DNA from: an uncultured Pseudomonadota bacterium
GTDB taxonomy: Bacteria; Pseudomonadota; Gammaproteobacteria; Burkholderiales; SG8-39
Length of the DNA: 64,000 bases
NCBI GenBank assembly: GCA_903829815.1
Contig: CAIKRR010000036.1
Span: forward strand, 59,843 to 123,842
Reading direction: 5' to 3'
Shown one piece after another: positions 42,986 to 52,196 of the stretch. The position numbers were made by a program, and so were the translations under genes. Position 1 is the first letter of the stretch. Every line of letters starts with the position of its first letter. Below the pieces are notes generated by a model. That model was not told the origin of the DNA. It did no database searches and saw nothing but the letters and a program-made list of their open reading frames with translations.

Positions 42986-44050
42986 TCAGCGTCCGTAGAA
43001 CGCCTCGATGTTGTCGCAGAAGATGCCGCGCTTGGCCTCTTCGGACAGATCGTCGCGCTCGAGCAGTTCTTCCACCTCTTCCATGGCGTGCTCCATATTG
43101 GTCTCGTGCGGATAGTCCGAGGCGAACATGATGGTGCGATGACCAATGCGCTGGATGAGATTGCGCATCGAGGGCTCACCCCCTTCGCAACTGAAGTAGA
43201 TGCGACCGCCCGAGAAGTGCTCGCTGGGCAGCGTCTTCAGGGCATCGGAGAACTCGCGGTGGCCGTCGCGCTGCATCACCGAATAGGAGCGATCAAGACG
43301 ATCGATCATGTAAGGCACCCAGCCCGTACCGGCCTCGAGAAAGCCCACTCGCAGTTTCTTGAAGCGGTCGAACACGCCTTCGAGCATGAAGCTCGTGAGC
43401 TGGATCATCTGGGTGATGGGGTGTTCGAGCGCCACGGTCATTGCAATATGCTTGAACGAATTGAGTCCGAGATTCATCGATGCGCCACCGTGAATCGAGA
43501 TCGGCACATCGAGCCGCTCGGCCTCTTCGTACAGCGGCCAGAAATCCGGATGACCCAGCCCACGCCGAACGCCGGTGTCGGCATCGTTCGAGGGCAAGAC
43601 GGCCGCCACCACACCCAGATCGGTGACGGCACGACGCAATTCCTTCACGGCCTCGCCCACATCCTGAATCGGCAGCAGTGCGACGCCACGCAAGCGCTTG
43701 CTGCGCTTGTAGAAGGTGTGGTGGAACCAGTCGTTGTAGGCCCGGGTGACGGCAACCGCCCAGTCCTTGTCCTGGATCATGGCGCTACCCAGACCTGCGG
43801 TCGGATAGAGCACGGTCGACTCGATGCCGCAGCGGTCGAGGCTGTCGAGCCATAACTGTGGGGTGATGTCGTAAGTGGAGTGAATGCCCATGCGCGCGAG
43901 GAAAGCACCGCGCTGGAAACCGTCGAGCGTAGGGAAGAACGGGTAACCGAGGACGGTCTCGCTGCGATAAGGCGCCTCGAGATACTCGTACAGGTCGCGA
44001 TCACGCTCAACAACGTGCCCGTCCCCGTCCAGAATGCGACTGGGTTTCAT
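42986..44050 (-). CDS. Amidohydrolase 2 family protein (ACMSD/gamma-resorcylate decarboxylase-like)
   Basis: The 354-residue metal-dependent barrel opens with RILDGDGHVVE (the D/H metal-binding start) and has SIHGGASMN, GFLEAGTGWVPYMIDRLDR and the late ligand in FASDYPHETN. The first ligand pattern is D-G-H rather than H-x-H, as in several decarboxylating amidohydrolases such as ACMSD, LigW and resorcylate decarboxylases. ATG 44050 has GAGGAG upstream. It sits directly upstream of the LivK-like gene (62 bases), so the importer probably supplies its substrate, possibly a hydroxybenzoate or acid intermediate (inference). Confidence 0.85.
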   Translation of the reverse strand: MKPSRILDGDGHVVERDRDLYEYLEAPYRSETVLGYPFFPTLDGFQRGAFLARMGIHSTYDITPQLWLDSLDRCGIESTVLYPTAGLGSAMIQDKDWAVAVTRAYNDWFHHTFYKRSKRLRGVALLPIQDVGEAVKELRRAVTDLGVVAAVLPSNDADTGVRRGLGHPDFWPLYEEAERLDVPISIHGGASMNLGLNSFKHIAMTVALEHPITQMIQLTSFMLEGVFDRFKKLRVGFLEAGTGWVPYMIDRLDRSYSVMQRDGHREFSDALKTLPSEHFSGGRIYFSCEGGEPSMRNLIQRIGHRTIMFASDYPHETNMEHAMEEVEELLERDDLSEEAKRGIFCDNIEAFYGR

Positions 44051-44117
44051 GTCTGTCTCCTCGTGACCTGCCCCTCGATACCGTGTCGAAAGGGTCAGGG
44101 CTGCATGGTGTATCGGT

Positions 44118-44123
44118 ATCCTA
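44118..44123 (-). promoter_or_regulatory. Probable -10 box for the amidohydrolase-Liv operon
   Basis: TAGGAT on the minus strand, 67 bases before the amidohydrolase start and downstream of a hairpin that follows the SDR gene. The arrangement suggests the operon has its own promoter. No -35 box is evident. Confidence 0.3.
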
Positions 44124-44207
44124 CAGGCGGCACTTGCCCGAGGCAATCACGCCAGCGCAAGGCAGCCGATGCTCGCGATTGCTGCGGTCAGCCAGCCGGC
44201 ATTGCAG

Positions 44208-44226
44208 GGCAGACCAGAGGTCTGCC
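44208..44226 (-). terminator. Strong short hairpin after the SDR gene
   Basis: A perfect 8-base stem, ggcagacc (44208-44215) against ggtctgcc (44219-44226), with a 3-base loop, starts 9 bases after the SDR stop codon. No T-run follows, so termination would be non-classical, but position and stem quality are good. Confidence 0.45.
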
Positions 44227-44234
44227 GGCACTCA

Positions 44235-45002
44235 TCAAAGATGCGTGACACCCCCGTCAACGGTGAGGCTCTGCCCGGTCACGAAGCGGCTCGCCTCGGA
44301 ACTGAGGAAGAGCACCGGCCCGATGAGGTCCTCGGTCTCCTCGACGCGCGGTATGCATTGCATCCGGACGATGGCTGCGCGTTGTTCGTCGGTGACGGTT
44401 TCGCGCGGCACCTCAGTGGCCGTGGCCCCCGGCAACACCGTGTTCACGTTGATGCCATGCGGGCCGAGTTCACGCGCGAGCGCACGGCTCATGCCGATGA
44501 CCGCGGCCTTTGAAGTCACGTAGTGCAGGTAGTTCGGGCGCCCCATGCTGACGGTGCCCGAAGATACATTGACGATGCGCCCCCAACCTGCGGCGCGCAT
44601 CACCGGACTCACCGCACGGGCACACAGGAATGCGCCGGTAATGTTCACCTGCATCACGCGCGCCCACTCGTCGAGCGGAATCTCCTCGAAGGGGCGCATC
44701 TTGAGCGTGGAGAAGATGGCGGCATTGTTCACCAGGATGTCGATGCGACCGAACTCGGCCACCGTGGCATCGACCATCGCCTGGACCGAATCGACAGAGG
44801 CCACATCAGTGGCGATGAAACGTGCACGCAAGCCGGCCGCAGTCAGCTCATGCTCGACATTGCGTCCGCTCGAGGCGTTCAATTCGGCAATGATCGGTAT
44901 CGCACCGGCTTGGGCAAACGCGTGCGCGTAGGCACGCCCAAGCCCCTGCCCACCGCCGGTGATGATGGCAACCCGCCCGGCAAGATCGCCAAATGTACTC
45001 AT
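44235..45002 (-). CDS. Classical SDR oxidoreductase (FabG-like)
   Basis: The 255-residue short-chain dehydrogenase has TGGGQGLG for nucleotide binding, NNAA, the catalytic Ser (NVSSG) and Y-x-x-x-K (YVTSK), and the final VDGGVTH. The acidic residue after strand 2 (AELN) favours NAD over NADP. The ATG at 45002 has gaggag upstream; the longer frame to 45071 lacks support. A hairpin separates it from the amidohydrolase-Liv operon. Substrate is not readable from the sequence. Confidence 0.9.
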   Translation of the reverse strand: MSTFGDLAGRVAIITGGGQGLGRAYAHAFAQAGAIPIIAELNASSGRNVEHELTAAGLRARFIATDVASVDSVQAMVDATVAEFGRIDILVNNAAIFSTLKMRPFEEIPLDEWARVMQVNITGAFLCARAVSPVMRAAGWGRIVNVSSGTVSMGRPNYLHYVTSKAAVIGMSRALARELGPHGINVNTVLPGATATEVPRETVTDEQRAAIVRMQCIPRVEETEDLIGPVLFLSSEASRFVTGQSLTVDGGVTHL

Positions 45003-45182
45003 GGCATGTCTCCTCGATGTCATTCTTGTGGTTGATGCTTCAGCGTCGCGGTCCGGATCTGCCGGGTTCATCGGCCGAACACCGGATGCGGATGCGCTGA
45101 CGCATCATACGATCGGCAGCGCCCCTCGACATACCCTCGTCCATCAAGCACGCCAGACATGTCCGACGCACAGGATCCCCGC

Positions 45183-46016
45183 ATGAATCGCCCGGTTGTC
45201 GTCATCACTGGTACCACCCAGGGCATCGGCCAGGTCTGTGCGCTCGAACTGGCGCAGGCCGGACGCACCGTGCTCATGCTGGTGCGCAACGTCGCCGCCG
45301 GGGTCCTCCTGCAGCGTGACATCGAGGCACGGGTAGCCGGTGCCGACGTGCGCGTGATCGAGTGCGACCTCGCCTCGCTCGCCTCGGTACGCGAGGCTGC
45401 GCGCCACGTGAAGCACGAGGTCTCGCACATCGACTGCCTCATCAACAACGCGGGCATCGTGTCGATGCAACGGCGCGCAAGCGTCGACGGATTCGAACTC
45501 ACCTTTGCCACCAATCACCTGGGCCCCTTCCTGCTCACCGAATGCCTGCGCGGCCAGATCGGCGTGGGCGGTCGCATCATCAATGTGGCCTCGCGCGTGC
45601 ACCGCAAGGGCCGTGTCGACCTCGATCAGGTGCGCGCCGACGCACCCGGCACCTGGCGACCGGGCGCCGCCTACGCCCGCTCGAAGCTCGCCAACGTGCT
45701 GCACACCTTTGCGCTCGCACGACGCATGGCAGGCACCGGCGTGCGTGTGAACTGCCTGCACCCGGGCGTGGTGAGCACCCATCTGCTGCCTGCCTGGCTG
45801 CGTCTGGTGAAGCCGATCATCTCCCCCGAGATCATCGATGCGGTCGCCGGCGCACGCACCACGATGTACCTCGCGCTCTCGGACGCAGGCGCCGAGCTGC
45901 ACGGCACTTACCTCGATGAACACCAGGCCGTGGTACCGGCATCGGCACTGGCGCAGGACGAGGCACTGCAGGAAGCTCTGTGGGCGGCAAGCATGCGTTG
46001 GGCAGGGCTGCGCTGA
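45183..46016 (+). CDS. SDR oxidoreductase, retinol-dehydrogenase-like subgroup
   Basis: The 277-residue protein has TGTTQGIG, NNAGIV, FATNHLGPFLLT, NVASR and Y-x-x-x-K (YARSK), followed by HPGVVSTHL. The FATNHLGPF and HPGVV motifs are typical of the RDH/WW-oxidoreductase branch acting on lipophilic alcohols or aldehydes. ATG 45183 has AGGA at a suitable distance; ATG 45159 is an alternative. It is divergent from the FabG-like SDR and convergent with the molybdopterin oxidoreductase. Confidence 0.88.
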   Translation: MNRPVVVITGTTQGIGQVCALELAQAGRTVLMLVRNVAAGVLLQRDIEARVAGADVRVIECDLASLASVREAARHVKHEVSHIDCLINNAGIVSMQRRASVDGFELTFATNHLGPFLLTECLRGQIGVGGRIINVASRVHRKGRVDLDQVRADAPGTWRPGAAYARSKLANVLHTFALARRMAGTGVRVNCLHPGVVSTHLLPAWLRLVKPIISPEIIDAVAGARTTMYLALSDAGAELHGTYLDEHQAVVPASALAQDEALQEALWAASMRWAGLR

Positions 46017-46076
46017 ACTCGGCCCGGGCTCAGAGCGGTGTGATCTGGCTGCTCGACCACCTTGTCTGCACATCGA

Positions 46077-48266
46077 TCACGAGGGGCTTGGCGTGGGGCT
46101 CACCGGCACATGCACCTGCACCGACTCGAGCAGGCGCGCCACCTCGGCCGGCAAGGCCCGTTCGACCCGACAGGCCGTGTTTCGCGATTCGGCAGACCCC
46201 GAGACCGGATCACAATGCGGTCCATAGGCCACTGCTACCCCGATATTGAACACGTCGGCCCCATGGGCGGTTGCGGCGATCTCGGGGTACCACCACCCCA
46301 TGCCGGTAGCAACCGTGTCTTGGGCCACTTCATCAGTGATGCGCGCCTTCAGCAGGCAACGCGGCATGTCGCTGCGGGTCTGAACCCACGCCCAGTCGCC
46401 CAGCTTGATGCCACGAGCGGCTGCCGCGGCCGGATGAATGCGCAACTCGGGCGCATCCTGAATGCGCCGCGCCCAGGCATGCTCGCGAAAACGCGTGTTC
46501 TGGTAGACCATGCTGCGCACGCCGGTGAACAGAATGAGATCAAAGCCCTGTGCCGGCGATGCATAAGGCGCTGGCACATGGTCAGGCAGCGGATCGTAGC
46601 CAGCGGTCGCGCGTCGAGACGAGGCGAGCTCGATCTTGCCGCTCGGTGTCTTGAACCCACTGGTACGCCAGATTTCGTAGGCGACCGGAATCGCATGGAA
46701 ACCATGGGTCCGCAGTTCCGCCAGTTCGACACCGCTCTTTTCGAGCATGAACTGGGTGAACTCGCCATGGTTCGCCCACGGGATGATCTCGTGCTCGATA
46801 TGGCCGCGCTCGTGCAAGGCCTTGTACAGCGCAATCAGGATATCGATGTCGCTGCGCGCCTCCCCGAGGGGGGGCAGCACCTGCTGCATGAAAGAAAGGC
46901 ACTGCCCCCCTTGATCCATGAAGACATCTTCCTCCTCGAGAAGGGTTGTCTTGGGGAGAAAGTAATCGGCCATCTCGGCAGTCGGTGTGAGCTGGTCGGC
47001 GGCGACCACGACAAGATCGAGGGCCTGCAGGGCTGCCATCGTTCGCTGCATGTCCGGGTAGGAACAGACGATATTGGCGCCGCTGAGATACATCGCCCTG
47101 ATCGGATAGGGGTCGGCAGAGTGCACCGCACGCAGAACAGCCGGGTTGTGGCAGGCGCGCGCCCAGCTGTCGGGGCCCGACCACAAGGGATACTCGCGCG
47201 CACCGATGGTCATCTCCTCGACGGCACGTGGCAGACGAAACTCGGGCAGGGTCGCGAAGTTATCGCGAAAACCAGGCAACTGTCGGGCCAGACGATTGGT
47301 GCCGGGTCGATCGATGTTGCCAGTGAGGGCGAGCAAGGACTGAAATGCCATCGCGGTGGCAACACCATTGGCCTGTGCGTCGATGCCGTGTCCCAACACC
47401 AGGGCGGCCGGTTTCACCGTGGCAAAAAGACGGGCCATGGCTCGCACCGTATCGGCCGCGATACCGGTGATGGATGCCGTCCTCTCGGGGGCATGCCCGG
47501 CGGCGCGTTCACGCAGTTCGCTCGCCCCGACGCACCACTCGTCGACAAACGCCTGATCGAGGAGTCGTTCTGTGAAAAGCACGTGAATCATCGATAGCGC
47601 AAAGGCGGCGTCGGTCCCGGGTCTTATTGCCAGCCAGTGGTCGGCAAACTTTGCCAGTTGCGTGCGACGAGGATCAATGACGATCAACATGGCGCCGGCG
47701 GCACGAGCGGCCTTGATGTGCATCCAGTCGACCACATGCGATTCCGAAGGGCTCTTGCCCACCACCATGATCAATCTTGATTTCGGCAATTCATTGCCTG
47801 CCTCGGCCGTGATGCCGGTGAGCATTGCTGCCGTTGCCCGACACCCGTGGCACAGATCCTGATTGATCATCAGGTTGGGCGAACCGAGGCTGCGCAGGAG
47901 CAGACGAACGGCGATGCCCTTGCTCTGGGCATGATTGGAGACTGCCCCGGCGATGGACGGACCCCCGTGACGCGCCTTGATCTCGCCCAGGCGATCGGCG
48001 ATCTCTGCGAGGGCTACCGACCAACTGATGCGCTCCCACGAGCCGGACCCCCGGGGTCCGGTTCGACGCATCGGATGGGTGATGCGTCGCTCCCCGAGAC
48101 GATTGGCCATCGGACCGTGCACACCCTTCACGCAAAAAGCGCCCTGGCTTCCCGGGTGGGCCGGATTGCCGCTGATGCGCGTGACGGTGTCATCATCCAT
48201 GTGAATGAGCGAGCCGCAGCGCACCAGGCACTCGGAACAGGTACTGGGAACGATTCGGGTCGACAT
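46077..48266 (-). CDS. Molybdopterin oxidoreductase (DMSO reductase superfamily, formate dehydrogenase-like)
   Basis: The 729-residue catalytic subunit has an N-terminal [4Fe-4S] site with C10, C13, C17 and C45 (CSECLVRC and AFCVKG). It then shows INQDLCHGCRATA near the cofactor site, GKSPSESHVVDW, VIDPRRTQLAKFAD, the IRPGTDAA pterin-binding region and a C-terminal cap (GFKTPSGKIEL, FTGVRSMVYQNTR, DWAWVQTR). No Tat signal is visible, so it is probably cytoplasmic. It lacks adjacent Fe-S or membrane subunits of its own, but HdrC-like and HdrB-like genes lie 1.2 and 3.9 kb away. ATG 48266 has AGGAG upstream. The actual substrate is uncertain. Confidence 0.88.
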   Translation of the reverse strand: MSTRIVPSTCSECLVRCGSLIHMDDDTVTRISGNPAHPGSQGAFCVKGVHGPMANRLGERRITHPMRRTGPRGSGSWERISWSVALAEIADRLGEIKARHGGPSIAGAVSNHAQSKGIAVRLLLRSLGSPNLMINQDLCHGCRATAAMLTGITAEAGNELPKSRLIMVVGKSPSESHVVDWMHIKAARAAGAMLIVIDPRRTQLAKFADHWLAIRPGTDAAFALSMIHVLFTERLLDQAFVDEWCVGASELRERAAGHAPERTASITGIAADTVRAMARLFATVKPAALVLGHGIDAQANGVATAMAFQSLLALTGNIDRPGTNRLARQLPGFRDNFATLPEFRLPRAVEEMTIGAREYPLWSGPDSWARACHNPAVLRAVHSADPYPIRAMYLSGANIVCSYPDMQRTMAALQALDLVVVAADQLTPTAEMADYFLPKTTLLEEEDVFMDQGGQCLSFMQQVLPPLGEARSDIDILIALYKALHERGHIEHEIIPWANHGEFTQFMLEKSGVELAELRTHGFHAIPVAYEIWRTSGFKTPSGKIELASSRRATAGYDPLPDHVPAPYASPAQGFDLILFTGVRSMVYQNTRFREHAWARRIQDAPELRIHPAAAAARGIKLGDWAWVQTRSDMPRCLLKARITDEVAQDTVATGMGWWYPEIAATAHGADVFNIGVAVAYGPHCDPVSGSAESRNTACRVERALPAEVARLLESVQVHVPVSPTPSPS

Positions 48267-48332
48267 GGTGCTGTACTCCTGATTGGCACAGAATTGCATG
48301 CCAGCCCATCTTCGTCCACTGCCGAGAGCACC

Positions 48333-49388
48333 ATGTCGACCATGCCTGATCGAAACACCCTGGGTTCCACATTGATTGCCGCCCAGACGGGATCTCGGAC
48401 TGCAGCACGTCGTGCTGCCGGTGCGGCACTTGCCTGCGTGTTCGCATGGGTCGGCCCGAGCATCGCTGCCGATGCGCCTGGCGCGTGGCCAAGCCGCCCG
48501 ATCCGCGCGGTGTTGCCGGTGCCGCCCGGCGGGGTGATCGACAACACCATGCGCGTCATCGTCGAGGCCTTGAGCGCACGTCTGGGTCAACAACTGGTGA
48601 TCGAGAATCACCCAGGTGCCAACGGCGCCATCGGTGCGCAACTGGTCGCCAACGCCCCAGCCGATGGACATACGATGCTCGCAGCCGTTGACGGCACCAT
48701 GATGGTGTCGCTCAACCCACGCCTGTTCCCTGCGGCACCGGTATCCACCCTGCGCGACCTTGCCCCGGTGACCAAGCTGGGCGACTTCGGTCTGGTTCTG
48801 GTGGCCCATCCGTCCCTCAAGGCACGCACGCTCGCAGAATTCGTCGCGCTTGCCCGACGAACCGGGGACACTTATGGCTTTGGCACCTCGGGCATCGGCT
48901 CGACCACGCACCTGGCCGGCGAGATGCTCGCACAGCGCACCGGCATTGTGCTTTCGCACATCCCCTACAAAGGCGGCGGCCAGGCACTCACCGATGTACT
49001 GGGCGGCCAGATCCCGCTCATCATGACCACCGTTCCGACCGCCCAGCAGTACGTGAAGGCCGGGCGTCTGGTGGGCCTCGGTGTGTCGTCGCCGCGCCGC
49101 TCAGCCGGCCTGCCCGAGGTGGGCACCTATGCCGAACAGGGCATCGCCGACTTTGATGTCTCCGGCTGGGTGGGCATCTTCATGCCCGTGAAGACGCCAG
49201 CACCCATCGTCGAGAAGCTGCAGCGCGAAATCGCTGCCGTGCTTTCCTTGCCCGAGATTCGCGCGCGCTACGCCGAAATCGGCATGGAACCGAGCGGCCT
49301 GCCAGTTGCGGAATTCATCCGCGAGATTCGCGTGGGCAGCGAGCGCTGGGCCGAGGTTGTCGCGCGGGGTCGGATCAATCTGCAGTAG
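48333..49388 (+). CDS. Bug/TctC-family periplasmic binding protein
   Basis: 351 residues. An Arg-rich N-region and AALACVFAWVGPSIAADA form the export signal; the paired Arg (RTAARRAAG) could allow Tat export. Landmarks are WPSRPIRAVLPVPPGGVID, VIENHPGANGAIGAQLVANAPADG, TSGIGSTTHLAGEML and HIPYKGGGQALTDVLGG. The usual DGYTLL reads DGHTML. It starts 66 bases from the divergent molybdopterin oxidoreductase start, and the HdrC-like gene follows on the same strand 49 bases downstream. Confidence 0.9.
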   Translation: MSTMPDRNTLGSTLIAAQTGSRTAARRAAGAALACVFAWVGPSIAADAPGAWPSRPIRAVLPVPPGGVIDNTMRVIVEALSARLGQQLVIENHPGANGAIGAQLVANAPADGHTMLAAVDGTMMVSLNPRLFPAAPVSTLRDLAPVTKLGDFGLVLVAHPSLKARTLAEFVALARRTGDTYGFGTSGIGSTTHLAGEMLAQRTGIVLSHIPYKGGGQALTDVLGGQIPLIMTTVPTAQQYVKAGRLVGLGVSSPRRSAGLPEVGTYAEQGIADFDVSGWVGIFMPVKTPAPIVEKLQREIAAVLSLPEIRARYAEIGMEPSGLPVAEFIREIRVGSERWAEVVARGRINLQ

Positions 49389-49437
49389 CAGGGCCGCAAG
49401 GTACACTCGATCATCGCCTGTTGCCCGTGAGTCCCGC

Positions 49438-49935
49438 ATGACGATACCCGAGCCTCCTGCCAAACGAGGATTGCCCGCCGGTGAGCCGGACGTCGGTTCT
49501 CATCCAAAGGGTCTTGCCAAGGGTGATCGGATGCGCTCCTGGCTGCGCGCGACCGCCGCCGACGTTCTCGATCGGTGCACGAGCTGCGGGAAGTGCTTCG
49601 AAACCTGCCCCATGACCCCCTATGGCGCGTCACTGCCCGGGGCCGATTCAACGCAGGTGGTGGGAGGCATCCTCGACCTGCTGCGCGGCAAGGCTGGCAA
49701 CACCGAGGCCCTTGACTGGGTGAAGGTGTGCAGTCATTCGGGACGCTGTGCTGCCGTGTGTCCCGAGGGCATCGACGCGATGGTGATGGTGCGTGTCGCC
49801 CACATGGCCGCCTGCGGGTCGATCGATGGCCCGACACAGATCAACGGCCGCGAAGATACCCAGTTCTTCAGACGCATCAACGCGTTTGCCCGACTGCAGA
49901 TGACCGATGCCGAGATCGCGGCCTGGCACGACTGA
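49438..49935 (+). CDS. HdrC-like iron-sulfur protein with an incomplete second cluster site
   Basis: The 165-residue protein has a complete [4Fe-4S] motif C47-x2-C50-x2-C53-x3-C57-P (CTSCGKCFETCP). The second motif is C98-x2-S101-x2-C104-x3-C108-P, where the second Cys is Ser. The helical spacing between motifs resembles the C-terminal domain of HdrC/GlpC and the iron-sulfur subunit of succinate dehydrogenase. A [3Fe-4S] or no second cluster is likely. The ATG follows a gtacact -10-like box by about 30 bases. A partner HdrB-like gene lies 2.3 kb downstream. Confidence 0.82.
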   Translation: MTIPEPPAKRGLPAGEPDVGSHPKGLAKGDRMRSWLRATAADVLDRCTSCGKCFETCPMTPYGASLPGADSTQVVGGILDLLRGKAGNTEALDWVKVCSHSGRCAAVCPEGIDAMVMVRVAHMAACGSIDGPTQINGREDTQFFRRINAFARLQMTDAEIAAWHD

Positions 49936-49940
49936 GCGGT

Positions 49941-51107
49941 TCAGCGCCCCTGGCGCGGCACGCGATCGGCCTTGCGTGGCAGGAAACTCGAATTGAAGAT
50001 GAAGTCGGCATTGGGCCGGGTCTTCAGATTGAACGCGGCCGAGATGTCATCGACCTGCCGTTCGAGATCGACCTTGTTGATCGCCCCCAGACCATAGCTC
50101 TGCGCAAAGGGCGTATCGACCACCCTCAACATGATGCGCAGCTTTTCCAGCGCAACGCGCTCGTTCACCAGCGGGTCGAACTGACGCGTGTACTTGACGG
50201 TTTCAGCCGGGTTGTCGATGGCCTCGATGAGCGCCCGATTGACCGCCCGCAGCACCCCGGCAATAGCAGCCGGATTCTCGGCAATCATGCGACGACTGGC
50301 GATGATGACGTTGCTGTAGAGGCGCAGGCCGGCATCGGCATACGAGAAGGTGACGATGTCGGCTTCCTTGGCGCCCCGATCGATGAGGGTAAGCCGGTCG
50401 AGTTCGAAGCCTGGCACCGCATCAACCTCGCCTCGGGCAAGCATCGTTTCGCGCAAGGCAACGTCCACCGTGCTCCAGGTGACCGATGCCGGGTCGATGC
50501 CGATGGCCTTCGCGTAGATCGGGAACGCCTTGCGCACCGAGTCGAAGGCGGGTGAGGCCATGCGCTTGCCAGCCAGATCCTGGGGCGTGCGGATGCCGGT
50601 GCTCTTGAGCGTCTGGATGATGAAGGGCGAGCGGTTGTAGAGGAGGTACACGGCCTGGAATTCGCCGCGCCCAGGGTTGTTGCCCAGGAACTCGATGACG
50701 GTGCTCATGTCGGCAGCACCCATGTCATGCGAGCCGCCCACCACCCGATTCAAGGTGGCACCCGACCCAGCGCCCGAATCGAGCACGAGGTCGATACCCT
50801 CGCGTTCGAAATAACCCTTGGCCTTGGCGGCCATGAAATAGGACATGTGCCCCTCGTAGCGCCAGTCAAGGGTGAACCGTACCCGGGTCAGAGGCCCGGT
50901 CGCCGCGGGGGTGTCTTGCGCCAGGGCGGCAGTGCTGACAAGCGCCAGGGCGCCTGTTGCGAGCACTGCGGCCATTGCTCCCACTACACCCAATACGACC
51001 CTGGTGACCGTCGTCGCAAGCACCGCAAGGCCGCCGCGTCGGGCGCTGCCGGAAACGCTCACCGGTTGGTCGGAACGGGAACGCGCAAGCATCATCCAGA
51101 CATTCAT
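49941..51107 (-). CDS. NMT1/THI5-like ABC substrate-binding protein, orphan
   Basis: The 388-residue precursor carries a long basic N-region and a hydrophobic signal core (VLATGALALVSTAALAQ). The mature domain opens with FTLDWRYEGHMSYFMAAKAKGYF and contains DLVLDSGAGSGATLNRV and GKRMASPAFDS, the taurine/thiamine-precursor (SsuA/THI5) fold. It lacks the CCCFC pyrimidine motif of THI5. No permease or ATPase gene is adjacent, and it lies antisense between the HdrC-like gene and a deacetylase gene, so it may use a permease encoded elsewhere. ATG 51107 has a GAG-rich site upstream. Confidence 0.85.
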   Translation of the reverse strand: MNVWMMLARSRSDQPVSVSGSARRGGLAVLATTVTRVVLGVVGAMAAVLATGALALVSTAALAQDTPAATGPLTRVRFTLDWRYEGHMSYFMAAKAKGYFEREGIDLVLDSGAGSGATLNRVVGGSHDMGAADMSTVIEFLGNNPGRGEFQAVYLLYNRSPFIIQTLKSTGIRTPQDLAGKRMASPAFDSVRKAFPIYAKAIGIDPASVTWSTVDVALRETMLARGEVDAVPGFELDRLTLIDRGAKEADIVTFSYADAGLRLYSNVIIASRRMIAENPAAIAGVLRAVNRALIEAIDNPAETVKYTRQFDPLVNERVALEKLRIMLRVVDTPFAQSYGLGAINKVDLERQVDDISAAFNLKTRPNADFIFNSSFLPRKADRVPRQGR

Positions 51108-51275
51108 TGCGGAGTCTCTCCAGGCAAGAGAAGGACATCGAATCGAACAACCACGGCATGAAAAAATCACGGCTCGAAAGATCGGGGCACCGGTGCCTCG
51201 CAGTCAATAGAGGCATCTGCCCCCTTGCTCCCTGCCTCTGGCATATTACGTGATCTGCACCGGAGACAATCAGAT

Positions 51276-52196
51276 ATGGTCCTGCCTGCCCACCACCGCT
51301 TCAGCTTCAGCCCGATTACCCAGCGCCCCGACTACCACTGGCCAGGCGGCAAGCGGCTGGCGATGTACATCGCGCTCAATGTCGAGACTTTCGGCTACGG
51401 CATGGAAGTGGGTCCGGTGCTGGGTGGGGCGCTGCCGATGCCCGACCACCGCAACTGGTCGTGGCGCGAGTACGGCAATCGGGTCGGTGTGTGGCGGATG
51501 CTTGAACTCTTCAAGGAACTGGGCCTGCCCGCCTGCTGCCTCACCAACAGCTACCTGTACGACACGCATCCGGAGGTCATGGCGGGCATTCGTGCGGCCG
51601 GACATGAAATCGTCGGTCACGGCCGCACCAATTCGGAGAAGCCCGGCCACCGGCCCGAGGATGAGGAGCGGCAACTGATCGCACAGGCCACCGATGCCAT
51701 TCGCACCCACGAGGGCACGGCACCCGGTGGCTGGATGACACCGCTCATGATGCCCAGTGCCGTCACGCTCGACCTGCTGCAGGAAGCTGGCTATCGCTAC
51801 GTGCTCGACTGGCCCTGTGACGACCAGCCGTTCTGGATGAAGACCCGCTCGGGGCCACTCCTGTCGGTGCCCTACCCGATCGAGACCAATGACTTCGTGC
51901 CCATCCTGCAATTGCACCATGATCCGGTGCAGTTCATGGATACCTGCGTACGGCAGTTCGATGAGATGGTCGAGCAGAGCGAAGACCAGCCCCTCGTCTT
52001 TGCGATCTCGCTGCACACCATGATCTTCGGTCAGCCGCATCGTCTGCGTGCCCTGCGTGACGGACTGCGACGCATGCTCGCCAATCCGCACTTCGACCGG
52101 GTCTGGCTCACTCGCCCGGGCGACATCGCCCGGCATTGCATCTCGCTGCCGGCAGGCACGCTGGCCGAAGCAGCAGCGCCTGGCACCCCGAGCTGA
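51276..52196 (+). CDS. Polysaccharide deacetylase-fold protein (PuuE/allantoinase-like)
   Basis: The 306-residue NodB-fold barrel opens with a short tail and WPGGKRLAMYIALNVETFG, where the usual Asp pair of the first motif is N-V-E. It then has GHEIVGHGRTNSE (the HxxxxH zinc motif 2) and APGGWMTPLMMPS (motif 3). The late catalytic His region (AISLHTMIFGQPHRL) resembles PuuE-type allantoinases and cytidine/amide-hydrolysing relatives more than cell-wall deacetylases. No signal peptide, so it is cytoplasmic. GGAG lies upstream of ATG 51276. The HdrB-like gene overlaps its stop (TGATG). Confidence 0.85.
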   Translation: MVLPAHHRFSFSPITQRPDYHWPGGKRLAMYIALNVETFGYGMEVGPVLGGALPMPDHRNWSWREYGNRVGVWRMLELFKELGLPACCLTNSYLYDTHPEVMAGIRAAGHEIVGHGRTNSEKPGHRPEDEERQLIAQATDAIRTHEGTAPGGWMTPLMMPSAVTLDLLQEAGYRYVLDWPCDDQPFWMKTRSGPLLSVPYPIETNDFVPILQLHHDPVQFMDTCVRQFDEMVEQSEDQPLVFAISLHTMIFGQPHRLRALRDGLRRMLANPHFDRVWLTRPGDIARHCISLPAGTLAEAAAPGTPS